Positions 11,325 through 23,162 of a stretch of DNA of 64,000 bases are shown here, piece after piece (the first letter of the stretch is position 1; every line of letters starts with the position of its first letter). The stretch comes from Mesostigma viride (lineage: Eukaryota; Streptophyta; Mesostigmatophyceae; Mesostigmatales; Mesostigmataceae): NCBI GenBank assembly GCA_009746045.1, contig RPFO01000059.1, positions 888,102 to 952,101 on the forward strand, given 5' to 3'. The translations under genes and the position numbers were made by a program. The notes under the pieces were generated by a model. It searched no databases and was not told where the DNA came from. It was given only the letters and a program-made list of their open reading frames with translations.

Positions 11325-14300
11325 GGGGGGGGCAGGATCAGCCACGGGGAGGGGGGTGGTGCTATCAGTACGTACGCGGGGGCCCGTGGGGGGGCTGTGG
11401 GGGGGCCGTGGTGGTCGATGGGTGACTTGACGAAGGGGGGGGTGATGAGGGGCTGGGGGGGGGGGGGGGGAGGAGTCAGCAGGGAGGGGCTACTGGGAAA
11501 ACTACCGGCCACACGGCACTGGTGCTGGTTGGTGGATTTCATACCATCGGGGTACATTCATCCTTGATGGGAAGACGCCAACCACTGGGGTGTTTTCCCC
11601 TCTCCCCGCGGGGGGGTTGGCAGTGCTCGCTTGTTCAGGCTCGTGGGGAGGTGGTGCTGGGAATTGTGTGGAGCTGGGAGGCGTGGGCGTGTTGGGAAGC
11701 GGTGGCATGACTTGCACCGGGGGGCATGAGGCATGGGCAGTGTGCCGGGTGGGTGGGTGGGAGGCAGGGGGAGTAGGATTAAGTCAAGTTTTTATGCCTG
11801 GCTGTTTGCGCCAGACCGTCTTTTTTCCTTTTTTTGGATAGCATATAGGCATCACAGCTGTATGGAAGGTTTCTGTTGATACATGGCATGGGTGCTCCTC
11901 GCCTAATGTCACAGGAGCTGCTGGCGTCGGTGTTGTAGATGCGTTTATTCTGGTTCGTTGTCAAGGGGGGCTGGACGCTGCTTGCATTCCGCAGCATCCC
12001 CAATTTTCCTGGCCATGGGGCGAGCCATTGGGGGATGATTCCTTCATCTTTGTTTGTTGGGGTTATACAGGTATATAGCGAGAAATCGGGATTTTCGTTA
12101 TTTTGGGTGTCCTCAGAGCGGTTTGAGAAATTTTCTGCCTTAGAAGCTTTGCGGCAGTGTCTTATCTTGATTTGAGGGATGATGCACAGCCTCTGGACAT
12201 GAACCTTGGTTGGTGAAAGGGTGCTTCTCAAAAGGGCAGTTCATTTTATAATATGGGCGATGCTTCTTACAAGAATGGGGCGTGCCCCGCTTTGGCAACA
12301 GACCAGTGCCACCTGCGCGACGTGCTGGTGGTAGCTGTGTGAAGCTGCATCATGTGCAGCTACACATCATGCGGGGTGCAGCTGATCTTCACGCGGGGTG
12401 CAGCCACAGGCAGCAGCATCAATTAAACGACCGTGCCAGCTGCTTCGCATTCAAGTCCCAGGGGACATGTTCTGTCACCGGGGCTTTTTCCCAGGGGCTC
12501 TTCGGTCCCAAGGAAACCAAGGCAAGCTTATGAAGAAGTGGGCAGCACCCGCAGTGAACAACGGTGTGTGTGTGTGTGTGGTGGTGGTGGTGGGGGTATT
12601 CCTTCGCGGGTTGTGGGGCGCTTGGAGGCTTCCAGCATGGCTGTTCACCAGAAGGTCAACATGGTGGCCGGACGGAAATAATGGGCAAGAGTGGCTGGCT
12701 GGTGACTCGCATCCCATCTGTTTCGACAGATCGCCATCTGGGAACTTCCCGAGTTGATTCATTCTCTCAGCCGGCACGGCCAGCACATTCCCTGCTGTGC
12801 GTGATGGCAGTACATCTACTCGCCACGTACGTTGTGGATTGACTTCGCGGCCATCTCCGCGATGATGGCTAGGTGGGCTGTCGGGGGGACCGTCGTGCCC
12901 GCATGGGCACGGCTTGCGGGACGCGCCTGAATGCCCATGGTGGCTGCACGCCAGCGCAACCTTGCAGGAGTGAAGACTCTCGGGGCGAGTGCAAACATAT
13001 ACACCGCGCCCGCACACCGCATACCGAGATATGAGTGGGGTGCTGCGAACTTGGACAGGTACGTGTTTGTCTGTACCTGATGTTGGGCGACGATGGTGTT
13101 TGTGCTTGGCTTGAAATGTGTTCGTGTCTTTTCCCTGGGCGCTGGTGGCGGCGGATCCTGCCCATGTCAAGTGAACTGCCTCCTGGGGCGTTCCATGATG
13201 TGCTTACCCTTGCCTGCCTGCCAGTTGTTAGGGGGGGGGAGGCGGAGGGGGGGGCTCGCAAGATGCAGACCATGCCTGTGACCGGCACGTTTTGTCAGAG
13301 AGGCCTCTGTGCGGTCCTGGCGGCCAAAGTGGCAGATGGTTGCCGTGACACGCTGATGGTGGTGGCTGCGGACCATCACCACGGCAGGATGCCCTGTGGG
13401 CTGTTACGGAGGCGACCACCCATGCAGGTGCCATTACAGTCCGCCCGTTAGTGTGGAGGCCCCACAATTGGTCCGACCCATCCATGGTGCCCATGGTGGA
13501 CAAAACGGCCGTGGCTTCCACCTTCACCTGGGACCTCATCTCCTCATGCGCGTTGCCTGATCTGAACAATAATGCATGGTCTTCAACAGCAAGAATGCAT
13601 GGCCTTTTGTAAGCAACACGTCGTCCATGTGCTAGCAGAGGTTCAGCTGTAATTCGATGCCAGATATTATGCAATGCTAGACTACAGCCATGGCACAGTT
13701 CTGAACCAGGTTAATGGCTGATTGGAGTTTGCATGGGCATCCTTCCCATATGTGTCTGTTTTTCCTCATGCATGCGTGTGCAGGCTTTTTCTCGATCTAC
13801 ATCACTGGGCGTGTGGTCATATCATGATATTCCCGGTGGATCAAGAGCTGCGGCAATGTTGCCGCGCCATATGGATCAAGAGCTGCACAAGTGCCGTGAA
13901 TTCCAGCTCTTCTTGCATTCTGCAGCTCTAGCTCTGGTGATTGATGTAAGCATTCTTGTTACTACCGGCAAGCTACATCCACGCGAGAGACAAGAATGCG
14001 CCATGCACCCTGAAGCTGTGCAACGTGCATGTTATAATGCATGTTATATATAATGCATGCATGTATGGACGAGCGATGCATATGTGTAGCTCTGGAACTG
14101 CCATGCATGTGGACGTAAGATATTCAGCGCGTGCATTGTCAACGTGAGTTCTGCTCCACGGATGCATGTGGCTAGCTTTGTACATACATGATTATATGTT
14201 GCATGTACCCTGGAGTCAGCTATCTATATACTAGTATGCCATATGTAATGGGTTATATGCATGGTCTATAGGTTGTGATAGGTTGTAGATATTACATAAA

Positions 14301-15076
14301 TGTTTATGTAGTTAGAATAGCTAGAATGGATCACTCTATCAAGGAGACAGCCTCTCTAAAGCTAGCTGGAATTGATCGCTCTCTTTCCTTTGTATACTCA
14401 TCGGAGGCCGGTCAGTCACAATTCCATGCGGCTGAGTTCTTGTGCATGACATCGAGTAATTTTTCATTTCAGCCTGGCGCCATGAATTCTGTATATAAAC
14501 TCCATTAATTCTGGCCTGCCATGACTTCCAGGGTTGTCTCCTTGATATAAAGCACATAGTACTTCTAAGTGCATGCTGCTAGCCTAAATACCAGCCATCG
14601 CGATCGAAGCATTATGTGTTACTGTGACGCAACCAGATTAGTCAAAGGGCGCAGATTTCGTGGACGCCTGCGCTGGTTGTCTCCTTGATATAGCGTCCGC
14701 TAGCTTCATGAATCTGGCATATTTAAAAATATCGATAATATTCATTTGCAGCAAAGTGGAGCCAGCTGATGCTGATTCAAAACTGTCAATATCTATGTTC
14801 TGATTTGGCACGCCGCAAAGGTGAAAACCATTTGCGTTCAGTGCCGGTCCGCGGAAAACGCGGAAAACGCGATCTGCAAATGAATCCGACCGGAATCGAA
14901 CTGGGGACCTCTCGCACCAACTTTCTATATGGCATGCATATTGCGCTCCAAGCTTATATCTGTGTGCTCATGACCATTAATTAATCAGCTAATTAATGGT
15001 CCTGATTTTACACGTAACTGCCTCACGTGAGCTAGCACAAGTCCTCAGTGAAATCAATATGGGATGGGGTGGATGC
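11325..15076. other. No recognisable gene downstream of the F-box/LRR gene
   Basis: The first 450 bp are very G-rich on the plus strand, including a G run at about 11455-11471, and probably include the 3' UTR of the preceding gene. A (GT)n tract with GGT units lies at about 12563-12595. Between 13950 and 14280 the sequence is dense in TGCATG and ATGCAT. Open frames (for example 12475-13170 minus) show no domain. A T-arm-like sequence near 14885-14930 is discussed under rejected items. Confidence 0.45.
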
Positions 15077-15405
15077 ATTAATTAATTAATTAATTATAGG
15101 AACATAACTCCGTTGGGAGTGTCTGTAGCACATATCCCAGAGCAGATCTGTAGCACATATCCTTTTAGCTAGCCGCGCCCGATTGCAGCTGTGGCATGCC
15201 TTTGGCATGAAGGAGACTGGGGGTCTCTGCCCTTTCTCCTGTAGTGCACACACAGGGATTAAAAGCACTTCGGTGCTCCGTGACTCCCCAACGGGAGCAC
15301 GAGGTTAATTAATTAATTAATTAATATCCCAGAGAAAGGGCATTTTAATACATTCTAAGCTACTTCCTGCAAGGGTGGATGCATGGATGGAGCTATGTCT
15401 AGTTC
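15077..15405 (-). mobile_element. SINE-like repeat, subfamily C, interrupted by a subfamily A copy
   Basis: Plus-strand order: (TTAA)n tail 15077-15097, GGAACATAACTCCGTTGGGA hairpin end, GTAGCACATATCC to 15162, then a subfamily A element (15163-15323), then ATCCCAGAGAAAGGGCAT and TACTTCCTGCAAG to about 15405. The intact order without the insert is seen at 48582-48690 and 20565-20679. The element reads on the minus strand, with its 3' hairpin and tail on the left. Confidence 0.65.
15163..15323 (+). mobile_element. SINE-like repeat, subfamily A, nested in a C copy
   Basis: It holds GTGGCATGCCTTTGGCATGA, a CT-rich middle, GGGATTAAAAGCACTTCGGT, then the hairpin CTCCC-CAAC-GGGAG, CACGAGG and a (TTAA)n tail. 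It is flanked by ATATCC on both sides (15157-15162 and 15324-15329), consistent with a short target-site duplication inside the C element. Confidence 0.65.
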
Positions 15406-15799
15406 CTAGTTACAGCTAGGATTGCAGGCACCACGGCCCGATCGAATCGTTATGCATGCCAAACTTAGTCACACGGGGAGGCGATCACCGACTGGGTGGT
15501 GGTGGCCTTCATTACTGTCTGCCACCTATCTTTACGTGTCATCGATCTGCATGACTCCACATTACAGACAAACCATGCAGGGGGTCCTGGGGCGCGTGAG
15601 CCCGCCCCGTCCAGGGTAGCACATGTGCATGCCTAGCTAGCATGTCGGGGAAAGTCCACGGAGCTAGGGCGGCCGCCCGCCGGCCGGCGCGCGCAGCCTG
15701 GGGAATGCCACATGAGGACAAAACGCCCGGGCTGGGCGGGCTTCATGAATTCATGGTGCCAGCTAGTCTATATCTGATGTATCTACCTCAGTGGACTGC

Positions 15800-16839
15800 A
15801 TCTTCTTCGGGGACTACGCCTCGCTTTACGACTTGTGCATCCATCTCTACGACCAAGGTCGCCTCCTCCACAGCAACGGCAGCCGCTGGCAAGCCCACGG
15901 TGCCATGCTTGGCTGCCCCCGCCCCCAGCTCCAGCACGCCATCCTCAACTCCCTCCTCCAGCGCTCTGACGGCGAGATCTGGGCTCCATCCATCTCCGCC
16001 TCCACCCTCCGTTCCATCCTCACGGAAGCCTTTCAGCAGCACGTGACCCCCCTTGCTGCTGACGTCGCAGCAATGGGTGGCACGCTGGCTGCTGAACTTC
16101 CTCACATTTCCACCGCCGCCGCCTCCACCTCCACTGCCATTTCCGCCTCCACTGCCGACATCAAAGCCCAGCTCCTCGACCTCGACCAACGCCTCCAAGC
16201 CACCGCCACCGCCCTTGAGAGCTTGCATGACACCGCCGGCCTCACCACCCAGGCGGTGAAGGACATCGCCGCCCAGCCGGTGCCTGCTGGCCCGGCCGGC
16301 GATGCTCCCTCCACCTGGGCGGACTTGCTTAAGCAGCACACCACCTCCACCACCTCCACCATCTCGGCATGCAACTCAAGCAACAAGCCCTCGACCTTCG
16401 CGAGGAAACCGACATCGCCCGGCGCAGCCACAATGTCATCGTCAAGCACTTCGACCAGCCGGCAGGTGAGACCTCCACGAGCCTTCTTGAGGCATTTAAG
16501 CGCGCCATTCTTGCCCCCATGTTACTCACTGGTGAGCTGGACATGTCGGCTGTCCGCCTCCCCCGCGCGCGGGGGAAGGCTGGCCCGGCACCCGTGCTCC
16601 TCACCTTTAAGTACATGGCGGACAAGCTGGCGTTCCTTAAATGCCGCAAGAAGCTCTCGGAGACTCGCTTCACGCTGGACGACGACTTGACCCTGGCCCA
16701 GCAACAACGGCGACGCGAGCTATGGCCGACCTACCTTCAGCTCCGGCAGAGCGCAAGGGGGAAGCCGGTATACTGGAGGGGGGCGGTCATCCACGTTGAC
16801 CACAAGCCCTGGCAGCCCCCTCCTGCCACCTCAGACTAG
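15800..16839 (+). pseudogene. LINE-type ORF1 (coiled coil plus RNA-binding/CTD-like domain), one frameshift
   Basis: From about 15791 one frame encodes an Ala/Ser/Thr-rich, heptad-like segment (for example IKAQLLDLDQRLQATATALE) typical of the coiled coil of L1-type ORF1 proteins. Near 16340-16369 the frame shifts, and the second frame runs to a stop at 16839. It contains DLREETDIARRSHNVIVKHF (RNP2-like strand), an RNP1-like VLLTFKYMADKLAFLK, and a C-terminal DDDLTLAQQQRRRELWPTYL stretch ending GKPVYWRGAVIHV. This is the layout of LINE ORF1p, an RNA chaperone that packages the element transcript. No endonuclease or reverse transcriptase follows. A second degenerate copy (49740 to 48923, minus) shares both the protein and about 200 bp of 3' flank. 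The family is firm; whether an intact copy exists elsewhere is unknown. Confidence 0.75.
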
Positions 16840-17080
16840 GAATATATATACCAGTAGTGTAGATTAGTAAGGCTTAGCCTAGCATGTGGCTCACGCGCAT
16901 GTGCGCCCATAATGGCCCCCATGGATGATGCCTTCCACATTTAGCCATGCTTTGTCTATAATGGGACCCCCATGGATGTTGCATTAAGAATTTAGCCATG
17001 CTATGCCATGCAGAGAGATGCTCTCTGTCGAGAAGCCATGTCCTAGCTCTTGTATAGCCACATCACCTAAAAATGGCCTT
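16840..17080 (+). mobile_element. 3' flank of the ORF1-only LINE-like element
   Basis: Sequence after the ORF1 stop (GTAGTGTAGATTAGTAAGG, then GCATGTGG, then CATGCAGAGAGATGCTCTCT near 17007) matches, inverted, the flank of the second ORF1 copy at about 48790-48990. The conserved flank implies it is part of the element rather than host DNA. The internal near-palindrome GCAGAGAGATGCTCTCTG could form a hairpin. Confidence 0.55.
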
Positions 17081-20000
17081 TTTTGTTACATGGGGTCATA
17101 TCTCCCACGCATATAGTCATATCGGGGTGCCTTTCTGGACTTAAGGTGCCCCTAGGACCCTGTTCACATCACATAAATTGGGGGGCCAGCTGACCTATTT
17201 TTAGCATCAAACCGTGACGTGGAAAAGTGCAGAAAACGATGTTTTCCAGGCATAAGGAGGCATAGCAGCCACACACAAGTAGTAAATGTAGTCCAATTCA
17301 GCTGGAAATGGTCATGCTTATTAATTTACATCCAAAGACAAAAACCGCCCTTAAGTATGCAATGTAGGACCAAACTATGTGCTATAATTCTGGCATACAT
17401 GAGCCAAAACACCGTTTTTGTGCATTATTTTCAAACTTATGAAGCCCTGCCAGCACATATGTGGCCCAATCATGCCAGAATTCGTCACATTAATAGCACA
17501 ATACTTGAATTTACACTAGAACACAAGTTGGACATATTAGGACCACTGCCGGCCCACTAAAAGTGACGGATGCAAGCAGAAATAGAGCGATTTTTGCCAA
17601 AATACTCCATATTCTGCGCCATTGTCTTGGAAAACTTTGCATTCTTCACTCAATTATCGTCATGGCTGTCATGGGATTCATATACATGCCACTGGGGCTG
17701 GATACATTAACCAACACAGACTAAAAAGCGATCATCAAGGGACAAAATCACCATCAATCACAGTAGATGCTGGCATTCGGAACAAGCACCATAGTGCCTA
17801 CAAGCCTCAAGAAGGGGAGCTTGGCTGACCAGTCGTGCCTGTCGGCTGACCAGTCTCTTTTCTAAACGGGCCCCGCTCGGCAGCACACACAATCTCCTTT
17901 GCAGTACTTGGCCCACTCTGCTGGGCACCCCTGCTGTGCGTGTCTTATAGCAGCTAATCCAAATATATATCTGCCAGGTGCCTCTCTGCTACATGGAAAT
18001 ACAAAGCGCAATCAAGGACAGCAGTGGCTTGGGCTGCTATTCAATTGAGCTCAGCACCTAGCTGCTGTACAACATGATTCTGCATCAGTGCCTGTCCTAA
18101 TTGCGCCCCCCCGCCCCCTTGCCATCATCGTCATGCTCATCATAGTCTTTGGAACGTGCACTGAACTCCAACCCTTGGACAGTCCATAGGTCATTAAGAA
18201 TCTGTGCATGTAATGCTAGCTCTTCTCAGTTGAACTCATCTACCACCCTCTCATGGTCGTGTCATCTCTCATGTAATCCACCTAGGTTTATCGTGGCCAC
18301 TGATCTTTCAGCCCCTCCTGACATCAAAATCTGGGCAAACACACTGTTGACATCGCCCTTCCTTTTTAGCCTGCATGGCTCCTCATGTTTATCCTTATCT
18401 CATCCCTCAACACACCTAGAACTGTCTATTCATCCCCCTTGCATAGGCGGTGCATAACTGCGGCGTGATGGGGGATTGCCAAAAATAGGTGTAAAATGCA
18501 TGGGATGGCACGGGGAGGCTCACACTCATCGGTTTACAATCACACTCATGTGCTAACAATGTCCCTCTCTGCTTTTGACACTGCATGCACATGCATTTCC
18601 TACCGGCTATATCAAGCCTTTAGTGTGGTTTGGTGCATCAAGAGAAATGGCAGGTCAGCTGAGTGCATCAGACCACATTTGTGTTAAGTGTACGCTTGCA
18701 ACGCTGTTTGCCCACCGCATGGAGCTCCCCTTTCGGACAGTGGCACAAGTAGCACTTACACCTTACTCCCAGCCGCTCACCCTGCCCATGCTAGCAACAA
18801 GAACAAATGCATGGTCCCCATCCCAACGTAAGGTGCATCACATTGATGGCCCTGCCATCACCTAGCAGTGTGCCACCCCTCTCCACCTCAACCTACTCTG
18901 AAAGGCCAGGGCCCCAACAAACCTTTCAAGACATGGCACTCCTCAAAGAAGGCAACCCCTCAAAGAAGGCGAGGCAGTTTAGGTCTAGGGGGGCTTTGGG
19001 TAAGTTAAAAGATGATAGAGTTCACTAACACAGGCCACGGCAACGACAACCTGCTTCACCCGCTGCATCCATACATCACAAGCCATAAACTGCACAGCCT
19101 GGCATGATTGCCTAAGGGTCACGTGATCCAAGATGCCCTTCAGGCTCACCCCAGCACACCGGCCCATCCTCACCACCCCACTGGTCATAGTCATCTACAG
19201 TGGCATCAAACTCCTCTAGGACAGAGTGCAGTAAAGGCAACATAGACGTCCTGACACAATTGAATAAGAACGTGGCTGCTACCTACTGCCCTTAAAAAAA
19301 ATGTCGATTGCTTGCACACATACGCATTCAATTCTTCAAGCAAGCATGCTAACACCTTCACAGCACATCCCAAGGTTGACATCCATCGAGCTTTGTCAAC
19401 AAGCATGACTTCCTGATGCAAACTTAGCTGTCAAGCTAGGAGGAGGAAAGCTAGGTAAAGAGGTGAGATAGACCCCCCACAGCACCTTCCTGCACCAAAA
19501 CCATGACAATATCATCCAGAGCTTGCTAAATACGTACAGCTAACCGGTAGCGGGCGACCTTGCAGTCCAGGTTCAGCGCGAACATCTCGTGTCAGCACCC
19601 GGCGGAGATGGCGGACGCGAACCCACAATGCTATAAAAGCGAGTCATAAGACTATTTCGGGGAGCGGTGAACGGCTTGGAACACCGAAGGTATGCCGCGA
19701 CAAAAGCCTGAAGTTTTTCTCGGAAATACACGCCTGGATGTGGATTAGGGCACCGTTGTCGTGCTTGTGCTTGCGTTGCGAGCAGGCAACCAGTGTTTCT
19801 TGCAGTGTCGAGCAGTAACAGATGGTGGCGCGAGAGCAATATGTGACTTTTAAATCATGGCTACACAGCTTACACCTCCGCAGGCATGTTGGAACAAGCC
19901 CCGCCATGCCGTGAGCCGAAAAAAAGGAAGAAACGCATCAAGCAAGGACGGTCGTAAACGTCACTGAAAACAGCAAAATCTGACCTGCCGGCAGGTAATG

Positions 20001-20564
20001 CGACAGCCTGGAAAATGTGATTCGTTTCTCGAAAAACTGATTAGCGCTCGTGAAAGTAGACTTGAAGCCCATTCGGATTCGACCTTTTGGGAATTGTGAG
20101 CTTCCAACAAAAAAGTTTCCCCCACAATTAATAAACATGCATTTTCGTTGCCAATTCCAGATCTGGCCGACACAAAAAATCAGCGTCTCAGTTTGCGAAT
20201 TATTTTGACGCATGAACATACGCGAGTAATATCTACCATGCATCATCGCAAAGCAGGAGAGTTTACGCGTCGTTTGCATCCATCGCAGCGCCTTAACATG
20301 CATAATTGACTTTTGACTGATATTCCGGCGGACATAGGGTCGACAGCCATGCGAGGTGGAATTTTTCTGGTCCCGTCGTCCTCAACGCGACGCGTTCGCG
20401 CCAAAATTCCCAGGATCTCATGTAACCGGACGGACCGATTTTAGGTGATGTGGCCATGATGATCTTCCTCCCTCACAGGCATGCTCCCCCCTTACCCGGG
20501 CATAGCGTGATAGACCATGAGGGTGCAGGTGCCTTGGTGCACCTAGAGCAGGGGTAGCTTACAT
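17081..20564. other. No recognisable gene
   Basis: Largely unique DNA with no domain-bearing frame longer than about 120 codons and no RNA gene that I can support. A duplicated phrase containing TCAAAGAAGGC occurs near 18945-18970. Confidence 0.4.
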
Positions 20565-20679
20565 TCCCACCCTTGCATGAAGTAGCCTAGAATGTATTAA
20601 AAGCCATGTGCCCCTTCTCAGGGCTATGTGCTACATCTACTCCCAACGGAGTGATGTTGATAATTAATTAATTAATTAC
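20565..20679 (+). mobile_element. SINE-like repeat, subfamily C
   Basis: It reads CTTGCATGAAGTAGCC, TTAAAAGCCATGTGCCCC, GCTATGTGCTACATCTACTC, the hairpin ACTCC-CAAC-GGAGT, then a (TTAA)n tail. It is the uninterrupted, opposite-strand version of the copies at 15077 and 48582. Confidence 0.65.
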
Positions 20680-20799
20680 CTCAGTGATCTGTGCGGGGCA
20701 GGTGCCCGGCTTGGCCCAGGCGCCTGTGCCTAAGAATGTGGGAAACATACAATGGTAAGTCAACGTGTACAAATCCTCATTGCGAATGTGCAAACCAAA

Positions 20800-21660
20800 G
20801 GGAATATTCAGTGCCGTACGTGCGCAGCATCTTGGTGACGGTGCCGTCGAGTCGTTTCTCCAGCTCCTGCGTCAGCGTACGTCCACGTTTCGGTGCGGTA
20901 GGTCGTGAGGATCATCAGAATGGCCTTTAACAGGTCGCGCTTGACAAGGCGGGGCAGGGCGGGGTTGCTCCACCAGCGACGGTGCTCGTGGAGTTGCCCC
21001 CACGCCATGCCGATCCGAGTCGTCATTGTAGTCCATGTCATCCTCAATTGTAGTCGGGAAGCCAACTGCCGAGCAGCTTGAAGCGGCCTGCATGAAGCAG
21101 GGAAGTTTACCATGGTGCCGTCTAAGAGGCAGAGCTCATGCGGGGGGCCAGCCAGGCCATTGAGGGCCATGACCTCCGTTTTGGGGCTAATTTCTAGGCC
21201 AACAGCACGGGCCTCACGAGCGCCACGCAGTCCAGCCAGAGTGTGGCAGACTCTAGCTTCTCAATGAGCGTGATGTCGTCGGCATAGATGAGGTCAGCGA
21301 GTAAATTCTGCTGGTTCGTCGCCCCCCCCTCCCCAGGGTCATTCTTAATCACTAGGCCAGGTTCGCGGCCAGCCAGAAGTGCGCAAAGCGGGCACGTGCC
21401 TGGCGCATAACATAATCCACGACAATTAACTAATTAATTAATTAAACTCATGCTCCCGTTGGGGAGTCACGGAACACCGAAGTGCTTTCGATCCCTGTAT
21501 GTGCACAACAGGAAGAAAGGGCAGGGACCCCCTTTCTCCTTCATGCCAGAGGCATGCCACAGCCATCCACGACAATGATAAACAAATACGGTGACAGGAC
21601 GCAACCCTGCCAGACGCCGGTCTGCAGTGGACATGGAGGGGTAATGCCATGTTGAGTGCG
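20800..21660 (-). pseudogene. LINE reverse transcriptase, 3' part of the polymerase domain, interrupted by a SINE-like insertion
   Basis: On the minus strand, in order: PLQTGVWQGCVLSPYLF (motif B, near 21625-21580), IIVVD, then a 138-bp insertion, YVMRQARARFAHFW, LIYADDITLIEKLE (motif C with the catalytic Asp pair, near 21285), WLDC, GLEISPKTEVMALNG, a thumb-like AWGQLHEHRRWWSNPALPRL with LKAILMILTTYRTETWTY, and RLDGTVTKMLRTYG near 20830. Across the insertion the frame is continuous once one copy of the 12-bp duplication is discounted. A stop and a frame change after WLDC show it is dead. The upstream endonuclease and fingers are not present. The order of motifs is diagnostic for non-LTR reverse transcriptases. 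Confidence 0.85.
21427..21564 (-). mobile_element. SINE-like repeat, subfamily A, with 12-bp target-site duplication
   Basis: This 138-bp insertion is flanked by ATCCACGACAAT at 21415-21426 and 21565-21576. On the minus strand it begins GGCTGTGGCATGCC and contains CACTTCGGTGTTCCGTGACT and the hairpin CTCCC-CAAC-GGGAG, then CATGAG and a (TTAA)n tail. The duplication, the tail at one end only and the insertion within a LINE reading frame demonstrate target-primed retroposition. Confidence 0.85.
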
Positions 21661-22930
21661 CACTGTACTATATCTTAAGTTGGGGCAAAGGCCCTGATTT
21701 ACACGACGTACGGCCCTGAAAAATTGTCAATAGATCGACACATTAAAAACCCCAAGTCTAAAGCTGGGGCAATCAATGAAATCAGGCGCCTTGGCAGGTT
21801 GTGATAAAATTGCGGACAAGTAAAGACAAATGGTGGCCTGCTGGCCCCTGCTAGCGTCACCTTTCAGCGCTCATGTACGTACGCCGCTGCCACAGTGCAA
21901 TGCGTCCCTGACGTCAAATTGAAATTGTGAGCTCGCCATCAAGCCGGTGCTGTTCTGTGAGCATCTGTGTGCATCTGTGTGCATCTGTCAAGGAGACAAC
22001 CAGCGCAGGCCAGAAATCGGGAGAATCCGGACCATGGTAGCTCGAGCCTGCCGTTATCTTGTCCGCGTGTTATCTGTGTGCATCTGTGTGCATCTGTGTG
22101 CGCACATGTGCTGTGAGTGGCGGGTGCAGGCATTCACCTGAGTGACTGTATATACCACGATCATGGCTCTGTTGCTTCCTCCCACTGGCAACCTGGGCAC
22201 ATGAAAGCACTGTGCATGGCTGGGCTGGCTTGGTTTGCACGCCGGAAGACAAGGTCCTTTCGCCTGGGAAAGGCAAGTGTCCAGTCGTTTTCCATCAGGT
22301 ACAAGATCGCCCTGTTGTGGGACGTACGTGACAGACCCACAGCACAGTAGAGGCACGGCACTTGATCAGAAGATGGTCTGCGCCCGTGTCTGCACTGCCA
22401 GTGCCCAGGGGCGAATGAGAAATCAAGGACCTACTTATGCATGAGGGGCATGCTGTAATGAGCAAATGAGACTTTATCATGTAGGCTACGCAACTCGCAA
22501 GCAGTGAGAAGCATGTTATTATCCTACCACGCATATCCCTACAACGCATCGATGGATGCAGCCCCTGATAATATCTAACTTGATTTCTCCGACTTGGTTT
22601 CTCCTAAACTGATAATGTGGTGTCAACCCCAACAGCGATGCCGATAGTAAACTGTAAAATAGAAGGTGATGCCAATGCAAACATTACAAACTGCGTAGTA
22701 TGATCCGGTGGTAGGTCTGCCTCTGCAACTGCTTTTGACAAGATAGCACATGAGCAACAATAGAAAACACGATTTCTAACCCAGACATTGACATCAAATT
22801 CCAGCGATTGTTGTGCTGGATACGAATCTACCCTAACAGACTTGCAGAAGCCAGCGGGTACACTGTACAGCCTATTCGCCAAATGAAGACATGTCAATAA
22901 CAATTATACTATCCTTGTACTACTAGTTGC
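21661..22930. other. No recognisable gene; short GTGTGCATCT repeats
   Basis: Two small clusters of a CTGTGTGCAT 10-mer lie at about 21957-21990 and 22072-22100. A minus-strand open frame at 22604-22903 has no recognisable domain. The 3' end of the NTAN1 gene may extend into the right edge of this interval. Confidence 0.4.
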
Positions 22931-23162
22931 TCAAGATACCATCAGCCAGGATACGCAAGGGCTCTCTGGGCTTTCAAGAACAAGGTCCATTGGTGGCGAT
23001 GCGGGCCCCCTGCAGAGTAAGGCAGGTCCGCAAAAGCGAATTGATTCAAAAGGCAATGTGCCCGAAGACTTGTACGTGGCATGACACATCCAGCCGGTGA
23101 CCCTGCCAAGGGTGAAGTTATACACGTTGCCTTCCACCTGCCTGCATCGTAATAATACGCAC

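Noticed and set aside
10175-11557. Long minus-strand frames opposite the F-box/LRR gene
   Set aside because: Antisense shadows of a GC-rich repetitive coding region; the plus frame has the coherent LRR pattern.
14870-14960. tRNA-like T arm on the minus strand (CAGTTCGATTCCGG)
   Set aside because: The T stem pairs poorly and no matching acceptor or anticodon arm is found within the expected distance.
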